A DNA stretch of 60,682 nt from SZAS-103 sp043747745 (GTDB taxonomy: Bacteria; Pseudomonadota; Gammaproteobacteria; Xanthomonadales; Xanthomonadaceae), in contig JAYTOP010000090.1 of assembly GCA_043747745.1 (NCBI GenBank), forward strand, positions 1 to 60,682, read 5' to 3'. The translations under genes were made by a program, and so were the position numbers. Positions 36,939 to 45,362 of this stretch are shown one piece after another. The notes under the pieces are model-generated. The model saw only the letters and a program-made list of their open reading frames with translations, was not told the origin of the DNA and did not search any database. The number at the start of each line of letters is the position of its first letter. Within the stretch, counting starts at the first letter, position 1.

Positions 36939-38184
36939 GCATGGTCACCCGATCAGGCACCGGCTTGGTCGTGCCGATGCGCGACCAGATCGGCATGAGA
37001 ATGAAAAAGCCGAAATAGAAGAAGGTGAGGACTTGCGCAGTCAGCTTCTGCATGTCCGAACCGGCCTGCGAACCCAGCCAGCCGAGGGTCACGAAGGCGA
37101 TCACGAACAGACCGATCATGATCTTCGACAGCAGCGGACGGTAGCGGATCGATTTCACGTCGCTGCGATCCAGCCACGGCACCAGGAAAAGGATCAACAC
37201 TGCGCCACCCATCGTCACCACCCCGAGCAACTTGTCGGGGATCGCACGCAACATCGCGTAGTAAGGGGTGAAGTACCAGACCGGCTTGATATGGTCCGGA
37301 GTCGCCAGCTGATTGGCCGGGAAGAAGTTGTCGTGCTCAAGGAACACGCCGCCAGCGGTCGGCTCGAAGAAGATGATGAAAAACATCAACGTCAGGAACA
37401 CAGACGCGCCAAACAGATCCTTCACCGTGTAGTACGGATGAAAAGGAATGCCGTCCAGCGGAACGCCTTTCGTATCCTTCTTCTTCTTGATATCCACGCC
37501 GTCGGGGTTGTTCGAACCGACTTCATGCAGCGCACCAAGATGCAGCACCACCAGCAGCAGCAGGACCAGCGGCAGCGCGACCACATGCAGCGCGAAGAAA
37601 CGGTTGAGGGTCGCGTCGGCGACCACGAAGTCGCCACGGATCCATTCGGTCAACGCAGTACCCACATACGGCACCGCACCGAACAGGTTGATGATGACCT
37701 GCGCGCCCCAGTAGCTCATGTTGCCCCACGGCAGCACGTAGCCCATGAACGCCTCGGCCATCAGGGTCAGGAAGATCACCATGCCCAGCACCCAGACCAG
37801 CTCACGCGGCTTCTTGCCGGAGCCGTAGATCAGCCCGCGAAACATGTGCAGATAGATCACGATGAAGAACAGCGATGCGCCGGTCGAGTGCATGTAGCGA
37901 ATCAGCCAGCCGCCCGGCACGTCGCGCATGATGTATTCGACCGATGCGAACGCTTCGGCCGCACTTGGCTTGTAGTGCATCGTCAGGAAGATGCCGGTGA
38001 CGATCTGGTTGACCAGCATCAGCATCGACAGTGCGCCGAAGTAATACCAGATGTTGAAGTTCTTCGGCGCGTAGTACTCGCTCATGTGCTTGCGGTACGC
38101 CGGCATCAGGCCCGGAGTGCGCTCGTTGACCCAGTCCACCACGCCGCTCGCGGCGCGGCTGAAGATGTTTCCGTTGCTCGACAT
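36931..38184 (-). CDS. petB: Cytochrome b of the bc1 complex
   Basis: 417 residues with eight or nine TM helices. It starts with VVDWVNERTPGLMPAYRKHM and includes Qo-site-type DVPGGWLIRYMHSTGASLFF, LPWGNMSYWGAQVIINLF and the Qi/haem helices. It oxidises ubiquinol at Qo and reduces quinone at Qi. It touches petA end to start and overlaps petC, forming petABC. Confidence 0.97.
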   Translation of the reverse strand: MSSNGNIFSRAASGVVDWVNERTPGLMPAYRKHMSEYYAPKNFNIWYYFGALSMLMLVNQIVTGIFLTMHYKPSAAEAFASVEYIMRDVPGGWLIRYMHSTGASLFFIVIYLHMFRGLIYGSGKKPRELVWVLGMVIFLTLMAEAFMGYVLPWGNMSYWGAQVIINLFGAVPYVGTALTEWIRGDFVVADATLNRFFALHVVALPLVLLLLVVLHLGALHEVGSNNPDGVDIKKKKDTKGVPLDGIPFHPYYTVKDLFGASVFLTLMFFIIFFEPTAGGVFLEHDNFFPANQLATPDHIKPVWYFTPYYAMLRAIPDKLLGVVTMGGAVLILFLVPWLDRSDVKSIRYRPLLSKIMIGLFVIAFVTLGWLGSQAGSDMQKLTAQVLTFFYFGFFILMPIWSRIGTTKPVPDRVTMHD

Positions 38185-38789
38185 CAGGCGGCTCCTGCCG
38201 GGGCGGTGCCCACGACCAGATGGTTGTCGTCGACGAACTTGTACGGCGGCACTTCAAGGTTGTATGGCGCTGGCACACCCTGGAACACGCGCCCTGCGAG
38301 GTCGTAGCGCGAATTGTGGCAGGGGCAGTAAAAACCGCCCTTCCACTCCGGATCGAAAGGCTGCGGCTGCACTTCGGGTTTATGCAGCGGCACGCAGCCC
38401 AGATGGGTGCAGATGCCTACCAGCACACCGATCTCGGGCTTGATAGAGCGGTATGGGTTTTTCGCGAACGCCGGGGTCTGGTCGGTGTTGTCGGACTTCG
38501 GATCGCGCAGGCGTGCATCCAGGCTCGGCAACAACGCAAGCTGTTCCGGCGTGCGCTTGTAGAGGAATACCGGCTTGCCGCGCCACGGTACGCGCATGAA
38601 CATGCCTGGCTGGCTGTCGAGCTTGCTGATATCGACATCGACTGGAGCACCGGCCAGCAAGGCCTCGGCGCTGGGCAGCCACGAACGCGCGAAAGGTACG
38701 GCGAGGCCAGCCACGCCGACCGCGCCGACCACAGCAGTGGTAACGGTCAGGAATCGGCGACGGCCGACGTTGACCTCTTGGTTAGCCAT
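38184..38789 (-). CDS. petA: Rieske iron-sulfur subunit of the bc1 complex
   Basis: 201 residues from MANQEVNVGRRRFLTVTT. A twin-arginine-like signal/anchor (GRRRFLTV) is followed by one TM. The [2Fe-2S] ligands are in GICTHLGCVP and FYCPCHNSRYD, two Cys and two His. The protein takes one electron from quinol at Qo. It is the first gene of petABC. Confidence 0.97.
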   Translation of the reverse strand: MANQEVNVGRRRFLTVTTAVVGAVGVAGLAVPFARSWLPSAEALLAGAPVDVDISKLDSQPGMFMRVPWRGKPVFLYKRTPEQLALLPSLDARLRDPKSDNTDQTPAFAKNPYRSIKPEIGVLVGICTHLGCVPLHKPEVQPQPFDPEWKGGFYCPCHNSRYDLAGRVFQGVPAPYNLEVPPYKFVDDNHLVVGTAPAGAA

Positions 38790-38948
38790 CCGGCTCTCCG
38801 CAAAAATACAATGATGGATTGCGCGCACAGGCCCCGGCCCGGCGCAGACAGCGAAGTGTAACGGAACGGCCAAGTGCGCCACAACGTCGGCGCGCGCAAA
38901 AACCATCCACGCAGGTCTTCCCCGCACCGTTGGCGCTCGCCAGAAAGG

Positions 38949-40079
38949 CTACTTTGTGCCGCGATAGCGCTCGGCCAGCACCCCGACGCGCTCGACATAA
39001 CGCTGGGTTTCGGCGAACGGCGGCACACCACCATAACGATCCACATTGCCCTCGCCAGCGTTATAGGCCGCCGCAATCAGCCGCACATCGCCATTGAAAC
39101 GCCTGGACAGGAACGACAGGTATTGCACGCCGCCGTTGATATTGTCGGCAGCGGAGAACGGGTTTTGCACGCCGAACCGGCTCGCAGTGCCCGGCATCAG
39201 CTGCATCAGGCCCTGCGCGCCCTTGTACGACAGTGCGTTCGGGTTGTATGAGGATTCGGCATGGATGATCGCCCGCACCAGCGCCTCATCGACCCCATAC
39301 GCGCGTGCGGCATTGGCGATCTCGGTCGCGTAGGCGCTGGTATTGAGCGCCAATCGTCCGAAATTGACGCCAGGCAGCGCGCTGCAGGCGAAGCAGGTTT
39401 CGATGTAGCTGAACAGGACTTTCGCGCCAACACTGCCTGGCGGAGGCACATTGGTGTAGGTATTGACCCCGTCGCGAGTGTATTTGTACATCGCACCACG
39501 GGTCACCCTGGCTTGGGTGCCAGCGGGGATCGTCGGCGCAATGAGCGCCTCGGATGCATCCGAGCTGCGGAACACGACATGCGGCGTGCCGCCTGACGCG
39601 CCTGCACCCGCATGGGCTGGCCCAGCCCCGACCTTTGCGATGGCCGACGCGCCGACTGCGGTCGGGATCGCGACTGAGGCTGCGAGTGCGGAATTGGCGA
39701 CAGCTGGCGGCGGCGCAGCCACGCTGGTGGCGAATCCATTCGGCGCCGCAGTGGCTCCGACCTGACCCGATCCAGTTGAACCTGATCCCGTCGAACCTGA
39801 TCCTATCGAACCCGATCCTATCGAACCCGATCGTATCGAACCTGCTCCAGTTGAACCCGACCCAGCCGAACCCGATCCGAATGCCACCGGGGAACGCCCG
39901 TGCGTCGCACCGCCCGCGTAGCTGATCGCCTTGCAGGTCATGCCCGGGACCGGCCTGCTGGAATAATTCGTCGCTTGGTCAGCACCGCCGACGCAGCGGT
40001 ACAACGTCCCCGCAGCCGCCGGGGCGCTCAACCACAGCGCCAGGATCGTTGCCCACAATGCTCGGTCGCGTCGGATCAT
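38949..40079 (-). CDS. Lytic transglycosylase with Ser/Gly repeat linker
   Basis: 376 residues. The signal peptide is MIRRDRALWATILALWLSAP, cut near AAAGT. A DUF4124-like start (TLYRCVGGADQATNYSS) follows, then a GSGST-type repeat at about 66-105, an Ala/Pro-rich linker, and a C-terminal SLT/MltE-like goose lysozyme domain. That domain has IIHAESSYNPNALSYKGAQG (catalytic Glu) and LIAAAYNAGEGNVDRYGG. It should cut peptidoglycan glycan strands in the periplasm, leaving 1,6-anhydro ends. The repeat linker may vary in length between strains. Confidence 0.93.
   Translation of the reverse strand: MIRRDRALWATILALWLSAPAAAGTLYRCVGGADQATNYSSRPVPGMTCKAISYAGGATHGRSPVAFGSGSAGSGSTGAGSIRSGSIGSGSIGSGSTGSGSTGSGQVGATAAPNGFATSVAAPPPAVANSALAASVAIPTAVGASAIAKVGAGPAHAGAGASGGTPHVVFRSSDASEALIAPTIPAGTQARVTRGAMYKYTRDGVNTYTNVPPPGSVGAKVLFSYIETCFACSALPGVNFGRLALNTSAYATEIANAARAYGVDEALVRAIIHAESSYNPNALSYKGAQGLMQLMPGTASRFGVQNPFSAADNINGGVQYLSFLSRRFNGDVRLIAAAYNAGEGNVDRYGGVPPFAETQRYVERVGVLAERYRGTK
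39766..39885 (-). repeat. Eight 15-bp tandem repeats inside the lytic transglycosylase gene
   Basis: Units of the type CCYGATCCTATCGAA run 39766-39885 with exact 15-bp period. Each unit encodes Gly/Ser-rich pentapeptides, so copy-number changes keep the reading frame. Confidence 0.92.
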
Positions 40080-40241
40080 CGGCCCCGCTCCCATCAGAAC
40101 ATCGTCTGCCCGCACCCTGGAGTCTTGTTGTCCGGCATCCGTGCGCCATGACCCACCTCGCGCTGTCCCCCTTGGAAATCATGGGCTTGGCGCGGCTTCC
40201 CTCAGGCTACAATAGTCGCTTCGCCTCCAAGATGCATCCCC

Positions 40242-41570
40242 ATGGCCGGCAAGCTCCACATCACCACCCACGGTTGCCAGATGAACGTGTACGACTCGGC
40301 CAAGATGGCCGACGTGCTGGCGGCCGAACACGGCCTGGAACTGACCGACGACGTGGCCCTGGCCGACGTGATCCTGGTCAACACCTGCTCGATCCGCGAG
40401 CGCGCTCAGGAAAAAGTGTTCTCGCACCTCGGCCGCTGGAAGAAACTCAAGCTGGCGAACCCGGACATCATCATTGGCGTCGGCGGCTGCGTCGCCTCGC
40501 AGGAAGGCGCGGCGATCCTCGCCCGCGCGCCTTACGTCGACCTCGTGTTCGGCCCGCAGACCCTGCACCGCCTGCCCGCGATGATCGATGCGCGCCGCGG
40601 CAGCGGCAAACCGCAGGTGGACATCAGTTTCCCCGAAGTCGAGAAGTTCGACCGCCTGCCGGAGCCACGCGCAGAAGGCCCGACCGCGTTCGTGTCGATC
40701 ATGGAAGGCTGCTCGAAGTACTGCTCGTTCTGCGTGGTGCCGTACACGCGCGGCGAGGAAGTCAGCCGACCATTTGATGATGTACTTGCAGAGGTCGCGC
40801 AGCTCGCCGCGCAAGGCGTGCGCGAGGTCAACCTACTTGGCCAGAACGTCAACGCGTATCGCGGGCCGATGTTCGAGTCGACTGAGCTGGCTGATCTTGC
40901 GCTGCTGATCCGGGCGATCGCGCAGATCGAAGGCATCGGTCGCATCCGCTACACGACCTCGCATCCGCTGGAATTCGGCGACGCCCTGATCGCCGCCCAC
41001 CGCGACGTGCCGCAGCTCGCGGCGTTTCTGCACCTGCCCGTGCAGTCGGGTTCCGACCGCATCCTCACCGCGATGAAACGCAACCACACCGCACTCGAAT
41101 ACAAGGCCAAGCTGCGCCGCCTGCGCCAGTCCGTGCCCGGCATCTGCATCAGTTCGGATTTCATCGTCGGCTTCCCCGGCGAGACCGACGCCGATTTCGA
41201 GCAGACCATGAAGTTGATCCAAGACGTCGGCTTCGACCAGTCGTATTCCTTCATCTACTCCACGCGCCCCGGCACGCCCGCCGCGAACCTGCCCGACGAG
41301 ACGCCGCAGGCCGAAAAACACGCCCGCCTCGAACGCCTGCAATCCACGATCACCGCGAACGCGCGCAGGATTTCCGAAGCTATGGTCGGCAGCGTGCAAT
41401 CGGTCCTCGTCGAAGGCCCGTCGAAGAGGGACAAGAACGAACTCAAGGGCCGCACCGAGAACATGCGCTACGTGAATTTCGCGGGCGACGCGCGGCTGAT
41501 CGGACAGTTCGTTGACGTGCAGATCACGGAAGTGATGAGCAATACGCTGCGTGGGAGGGTACGGATTTGA
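40242..41570 (+). CDS. miaB: tRNA-2-methylthio-N6-dimethylallyladenosine synthase
   Basis: 442 residues. It is a radical-SAM methylthiotransferase acting at A37 of tRNAs that read UNN codons. The N-terminal UPF0004 domain holds three cluster cysteines (THGCQMN, NTCSIRE, GVGGCVAS). The radical-SAM motif is EGCSKYCSFCVVPYTRGEE. A C-terminal TRAM domain (about 375-440) ends with TLRGRVRI. Length is normal. No partner gene is coupled to it; a MITE-like element follows. Confidence 0.97.
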   Translation: MAGKLHITTHGCQMNVYDSAKMADVLAAEHGLELTDDVALADVILVNTCSIRERAQEKVFSHLGRWKKLKLANPDIIIGVGGCVASQEGAAILARAPYVDLVFGPQTLHRLPAMIDARRGSGKPQVDISFPEVEKFDRLPEPRAEGPTAFVSIMEGCSKYCSFCVVPYTRGEEVSRPFDDVLAEVAQLAAQGVREVNLLGQNVNAYRGPMFESTELADLALLIRAIAQIEGIGRIRYTTSHPLEFGDALIAAHRDVPQLAAFLHLPVQSGSDRILTAMKRNHTALEYKAKLRRLRQSVPGICISSDFIVGFPGETDADFEQTMKLIQDVGFDQSYSFIYSTRPGTPAANLPDETPQAEKHARLERLQSTITANARRISEAMVGSVQSVLVEGPSKRDKNELKGRTENMRYVNFAGDARLIGQFVDVQITEVMSNTLRGRVRI

Positions 41571-41616
41571 CGCGAGCTGCGTTGAAGCAGAGATCGCGCG
41601 GATAAACGCCCGGCCT

Positions 41617-41761
41617 AGCAGGCTGCTGAAATACTGGTTTGATGCTTGGAATTTGGGTAAAAGCTCACTAATTCTGTCGGGCTCGCGACGAACAATCAAT
41701 GAGTTGCACGCGCTCCAAAAGCATCAATTGGGCATGTCAACCATTATTTCAGCAGCCTGCT
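41617..41761. mobile_element. 145-bp MITE-like element
   Basis: Perfect 17-bp terminal inverted repeats (AGCAGGCTGCTGAAATA at 41617-41633, its complement at 41745-41761) enclose an AT-richer core. Inner sub-terminal arms, TTGATGCTT near 41639 and AAGCATCAA near 41720, also pair. There is no coding capacity. No certain target-site duplication is visible, and the related transposase is not in the window. Terminal sequences of this kind are common on insertion sequences; I cannot assign the family. Confidence 0.75.
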
Positions 41762-41845
41762 TGAGATGGCTTGGACGGCGCCAACCCAATCGAGGGTTTC
41801 TCGCGAGACCATGCCGGTAACTTGATAGATCACTGGAGCCAGAAA

Positions 41846-42340
41846 ATGTTTGTCAGTATTCAACAGCGTGTTTGCTTTTCTGTGGCGATTCTTTTGGCCA
41901 TGACTGTATTCAACGAACGTGCTATCGCGAACGATGAGAAGTTTGCAAACTGTGCGGAGGAAGTGGGTCGGCGATTTGCCGACTACGCGGATGCAAACCA
42001 GAAATCGCCTAACAAAGTTGCCCAGTTCTTCTCCCAAAAATTTCTGGCAGCTTTGGTGAACAGAGTCTTTGTGAACGAAAAAAATGCTGGCGGATTGAGT
42101 GCGCTATCAATTGGAAATGGCACTCAAGTCGTCAGTAAGAAAATTGCTTGTGGAGATCGTGGATGTCAGATCGATGCTGATATGCAAGGCGCCAATGGAG
42201 TTAGACTTCATATGCTGTACGACTATGCCTCTCAGACAGGCACCTGCGCGGGGATGTTGATCGATCATCAAACGATAGAGATTGATTGCGGCCATAGCTC
42301 GGATTGCCGGTCGAAACTTCCAGCTAAACCAGCGAAGTAG
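41846..42340 (+). CDS. Secreted cysteine-containing protein, unknown
   Basis: 164 residues from MFVSIQQRVCFSVAILLAMT, a Sec signal peptide likely cut after ERAIA. The start is preceded by TGGAG. The mature part has six cysteines (NCAEE, CGDRGC, GTCAG, DCGHS, DCRS), suggesting three disulfides in the periplasm or outside. It has no recognised domain. Base composition is clearly lower in GC than the neighbours, with codons such as AAA, TTT and GAT frequent, a sign of acquisition. It lies between a MITE and a broken duplicate of the ABC permease end. The role is unknown; an effector, inhibitor or immunity-type protein is possible but unsupported. Confidence 0.7.
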   Translation: MFVSIQQRVCFSVAILLAMTVFNERAIANDEKFANCAEEVGRRFADYADANQKSPNKVAQFFSQKFLAALVNRVFVNEKNAGGLSALSIGNGTQVVSKKIACGDRGCQIDADMQGANGVRLHMLYDYASQTGTCAGMLIDHQTIEIDCGHSSDCRSKLPAKPAK

Positions 42341-42359
42341 CCGCAGGATGGATTGAGGA

Positions 42360-42487
42360 TCAATCCAACCGCTTTCAAAACCGCCAGATCGCCAGCGTCC
42401 TCATCACCAGCGTGAACGCCGGCAAGGCCAGCACATCCGGCCATAGCTCCCACAGGCTACCGCCGCGCAGCGTCACGCCGCGGATGC
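42360..42487 (-). pseudogene. Duplicated 3' end of the ABC-2 permease gene
   Basis: About 128 bp strongly similar to 43225-43350, the last 43 codons of the permease. It keeps reading as GGSLWELWPDVLAL, but has a TGA five codons before the natural end (RF*KRLD). Together with the intact copy it brackets higBA in direct orientation. It is probably the displaced original gene end. Confidence 0.85.
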
Positions 42488-42501
42488 GACAGGGTCGACC
42501 T

Positions 42502-42801
42502 TCAAGCTGCCCGCGGCTCGACCCGGCGCACGATTTCCGCGCGTGTGGGCAGTGTCTTGAGGTCGTACGTGGACTGCAGGTTCAGCCACGACACGGCGTC
42601 GCCGCCGAAATAGCGGGCCAGGCGCTCGGCGGTGTCGGCGCTGACGCCGCGGCGTTCGTTGACGATCTCGTGGATGCGCGTGGCCGGCACTCTCAATGCG
42701 GTAGCCAGAGCGTGGGCGCTCATGCCTAGCGGCTTGAGGAAATCCTCACGGAGGATTTCACCGGGATGGACGGGGCGCATGCGGTTGATAGGCGTCTTCA
42801 T
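42502..42801 (-). CDS. higA: HigA-family antitoxin
   Basis: 99 residues from MKTPINRMRPVHPGEILRED. XRE/HTH DNA-binding antitoxin with the VHPGEILREDFLKPLGMS and helix-turn-helix ALATALRVPATRIHEIVNER features of the HigA/VapI type. It neutralises HigB and represses the operon. It sits 8 bp after higB, in the toxin-first order typical of higBA. Confidence 0.95.
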   Translation of the reverse strand: MKTPINRMRPVHPGEILREDFLKPLGMSAHALATALRVPATRIHEIVNERRGVSADTAERLARYFGGDAVSWLNLQSTYDLKTLPTRAEIVRRVEPRAA

Positions 42802-42809
42802 GTCGGTTC

Positions 42810-43088
42810 TCAGTGGTAGTCGACGATTTCCACGTGTTCGGGGCCGGCTTCCGTCCAAGCGAAACATAAACGCCATTGCCGGTTGATGCGGATGCTGTGT
42901 TGCCCGACGCGATCGTGCCTGAGCGCCTCCAGTTGGTTGCCCGGCGGCGAGCGCAGGAACTCCAGCGTATGCGCGGCATCGAGTTGCGACAGCTTGCGAA
43001 TCGCCACGTCCTTGATGGCGCGGAACCGACGCGGATCGCCGCCTTCGTACAGCGCCTGCGTGTCCTTGCAGCGGAAGCTCCGTATCAT
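42810..43088 (-). CDS. higB: HigB-family mRNA-interferase toxin
   Basis: 92 residues, RelE/ParE superfamily, from MIRSFRCKDTQALYEGG. It has the conserved RKLSQLDAAHTLEFLRSPPG and the C-terminal SIRINRQWRLCFAW with basic active-site residues, ending HVEIVDYH. HigB cuts mRNA on the ribosome. The cassette has its own operator and lies inside a duplicated permease end, as expected of a mobile toxin-antitoxin unit. Confidence 0.95.
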   Translation of the reverse strand: MIRSFRCKDTQALYEGGDPRRFRAIKDVAIRKLSQLDAAHTLEFLRSPPGNQLEALRHDRVGQHSIRINRQWRLCFAWTEAGPEHVEIVDYH

Positions 43089-43097
43089 GCGGCCATC

Positions 43098-43118
43098 GTA
43101 TTATGTTTAGCGTAATAC
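43098..43118. promoter_or_regulatory. higBA operator/promoter palindrome
   Basis: Perfect inverted repeat GTATTA-N9-TAATAC starting 10 bp upstream of the higB start codon. The minus strand contains CATAAT, a plausible -10, within it. HigA binding there would block the promoter. Role inferred from position and symmetry. Confidence 0.7.
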
Positions 43119-43136
43119 GACAAGCGTGGATGGAAG

Positions 43137-43215
43137 TAGCCCGGATGCAGCGCAGCGCAATCCGGGGCCTGTTGAATCCGCACGTTGACCAGCGCGAATC
43201 GAGAACCCCGGATTA
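43137..43215. repeat. REP-like element upstream of higBA
   Basis: TAGCCCGGATGCAGCGCAGC...ATCCGGGG (CCCGGAT at 43140-43146 with ATCCGGG at 43160-43166), then CCCCGGATTACG near 43205. Elements with this core are common extragenic palindromes in Pseudomonas and Xanthomonas relatives. Confidence 0.65.
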
Positions 43216-43224
43216 CGACAGCGA

Positions 43225-44349
43225 TCAATCCAGCCGCTTGCGGAATCGCAGGATCGCCAGCGTCATCATCACCAGGATGAACGCGACCAAGGCCAGCACG
43301 TCCGGCCATAGCTCCCACAGGCTGCCACCGCGCAGCATCACGCCGCGGATCAGGCGCAGGAAATGGGTGAGTGGCAGGATCTCGGCGAGGTACTGCACGA
43401 CCTTTGGCATGCCCGCGAACGGGAACATGAAACCCGACAGCAGGATCGACGGCAGGAATACGAAGAACGACATCTGCATCGCCTGGAACTGCGACTGCGC
43501 ACGCGTCGAGATCAGCAGTCCGAGCGCGAGGTTCGCGAAGATCAACAGGCCCGCAGCAAGATAGACATCGAACAGGCTGCCGTGGATCGGCACCTTGAAC
43601 AGGAAGGTGCCGAGCGCGAGCACGACGCTGGTCTGGATGAAGCCGATCGCGATGTACGGCAGCACCTTGCCGATCATGAGTTCGGCGCTGGTCAGCGGCG
43701 TCGCGATCAGCAGTTCCATGTTGCTGCGCTCGCGTTCGCGCACGATCGCGATGGCGGTGAACAGCACCATCGTCATGGTCAGGATCACGCCGATCAAGCC
43801 CGGCACGATGTTGACCGCCGAACGCCGCTCGGGATTGTAGAAACTGACGACGCTGACCTGGCCCGTCTGCGGCGTGCTGGTCGCTGGCACGCGCGATGCG
43901 CTGTTGATCGGAACCGGCGCTGCACCGTTGACCGGCACCTGCGCGAGCTGGATGACTGCGCTTTGCACGGCGGTATCACTGCCATCGACGAGGATCTGCA
44001 CCGCCTCGCGTCCTTCGTAGCGGCGGCGCTCGAAATCCGGCGGGATCGCGATGCCGACGCTGATCCTGCCGCGACGGATCATCTCCATGAGCTACTGCGG
44101 CGTATCGACCTTCGCGACCGGCTCAACCACGTCGGTCGCGAGCATGTCCATGACCAGCGCGCGCGATCCGGCCGTGTTGGCCTGGTCGGCGATGCCCGCG
44201 TGCAATCCGCGCACATTGGTATTGATCGCATAGCCGAACAGGGTGAGCTGGATCACCGGGATGCCTATGATCATCGCCGCCGTCATGCGGTCGCGCCGCA
44301 ACTGGCGCAATTCCTTCACGACGATCGCCTACAGGCGGCGCAGCTTCAT
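43225..44349 (-). pseudogene. ABC-2 type permease with two in-frame TAG codons
   Basis: The ATG overlaps the ATPase stop (ATGA). The frame gives a 374-residue YbhR/YbhS-like drug-export permease: an N-terminal TM (AAMIIGIPVIQLTLFGYAIN), a periplasmic domain, and C-terminal TMs with AIVRERERSNMELLIATPLT and LSGFMFPFAGMPKVVQYLAE. The frame is interrupted by TAG at codon 7 (44329-44331, MKLRRL*AIVV) and again at 44092-44094 (VDTPQ*LMEMI). Everything else is in frame and well conserved. Translation from the GTG at 44319 could bypass the first stop but not the second. It is either a recent pseudogene or suppressed. Confidence 0.88.
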
Positions 44350-45362
44350 TCCGCGCGCTCCGTGACCTTGGCATCGTCCCGGTGCGTCGCGGCGACGAAC
44401 ACGTCTTCAAGATTCGGCGGAGTCACGGCGACATCGGCCTTCTGTCCGGCCTTTGCAAGCACATCGTCGATGCGTTGCCGCGTGGCAGCCGCATGGTCCG
44501 CTGCCGCATCGTCCGCGGCGATCAGCACGCGCAACGCGGTGCCGACGTGGGCGACGCCGAGTACGCCGGGAACCGCGACCAGCGTGCGCTGCACGCCGCG
44601 CGGATCGGCCGCTTCGACCAGCAAGGTGCGTCCTTCGAGTTTGCTGGTCAACTCGCCTGGCGTGCCGTTCGCGTCCATCACGCCGTGGTCGAGGATCGCC
44701 AGCGCGTGGCAGAGTTCGGCCTCGTCCATCAGGTGCGATGAAACAAGAATCGTCGTGCCGATGTCCGCAAGTTCGAAGAGTTTTTCCCAGAAGTCGCGGC
44801 GCGATTCCGGATCGACCGCGCTGGTCGGCTCGTCCAGAAACAGCAATTCCGGTTCGTGGATGACCGCGCACGCAAGCGCGAGGCGCTGCTTCTGGCCGCC
44901 GCTCAATGAGCCTGCGAGTTGCTTCTGGCGATCCTTGAAGCGGTACTGCTCGATCAATTCCTCGATGCGGTTGTTCGTGCGCGCTTTCGGCACGCCCTGG
45001 ATCGCGGCGAGGAATTCGAGATTCTCGCGCACCGTCAGGTCGTCGAACAGCGAGAACTTCTGCGTCATGTAGCCGATGTGCCGACGCAGGGTTTCGGCTT
45101 GCTCCGGGATGCGCAGACCGAGCACTTCGATATCGCCAGCGCTCGGCGTCAGCAGTCCGCATGGCAAGCGGATGGTCGTGGACTTGCCCGATCCGTTCGG
45201 GCCGAGGAATCCGTAAACCTGCCGGCGCGGCACGTCGAGATCGACGCGATCCACCGCAACCAGATCGCCGAAGCGCTTGGTCAAGCCACGCGCGTGGATC
45301 GCGATGCCATCCGCATGCGCAGCGTGCGCGTCGTCGCCGACCGCTGGCGCGGCTGCATTCAC
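44346..45362 (-). CDS. ABC-2 exporter ATPase (YbhF-like, single domain)
   Basis: 338 residues from a GTG overlapping the adaptor stop. It has Walker A GPNGSGKSTT (near residue 55), signature GSLSGGQKQRLALA, Walker B ELLFLDEPTSAVDPESR and the switch His in VSSH. A C-terminal extension (about 240-338) ends NLEDVFVAATHRDD, typical of drug or lipid exporters. It is fully open and unmutated, although its adaptor and permease partners are both broken, so it is probably an orphan on its way to loss. Confidence 0.93.
   Translation of the reverse strand: MNAAAPAVGDDAHAAHADGIAIHARGLTKRFGDLVAVDRVDLDVPRRQVYGFLGPNGSGKSTTIRLPCGLLTPSAGDIEVLGLRIPEQAETLRRHIGYMTQKFSLFDDLTVRENLEFLAAIQGVPKARTNNRIEELIEQYRFKDRQKQLAGSLSGGQKQRLALACAVIHEPELLFLDEPTSAVDPESRRDFWEKLFELADIGTTILVSSHLMDEAELCHALAILDHGVMDANGTPGELTSKLEGRTLLVEAADPRGVQRTLVAVPGVLGVAHVGTALRVLIAADDAAADHAAATRQRIDDVLAKAGQKADVAVTPPNLEDVFVAATHRDDAKVTERAE

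Noticed and set aside
36835..38307. A 490-codon open frame opposite petB/petA
   Set aside because: It lies wholly antisense to strongly conserved cytochrome b and Rieske genes and has the His/Arg/Gln-rich composition of a high-GC shadow frame.
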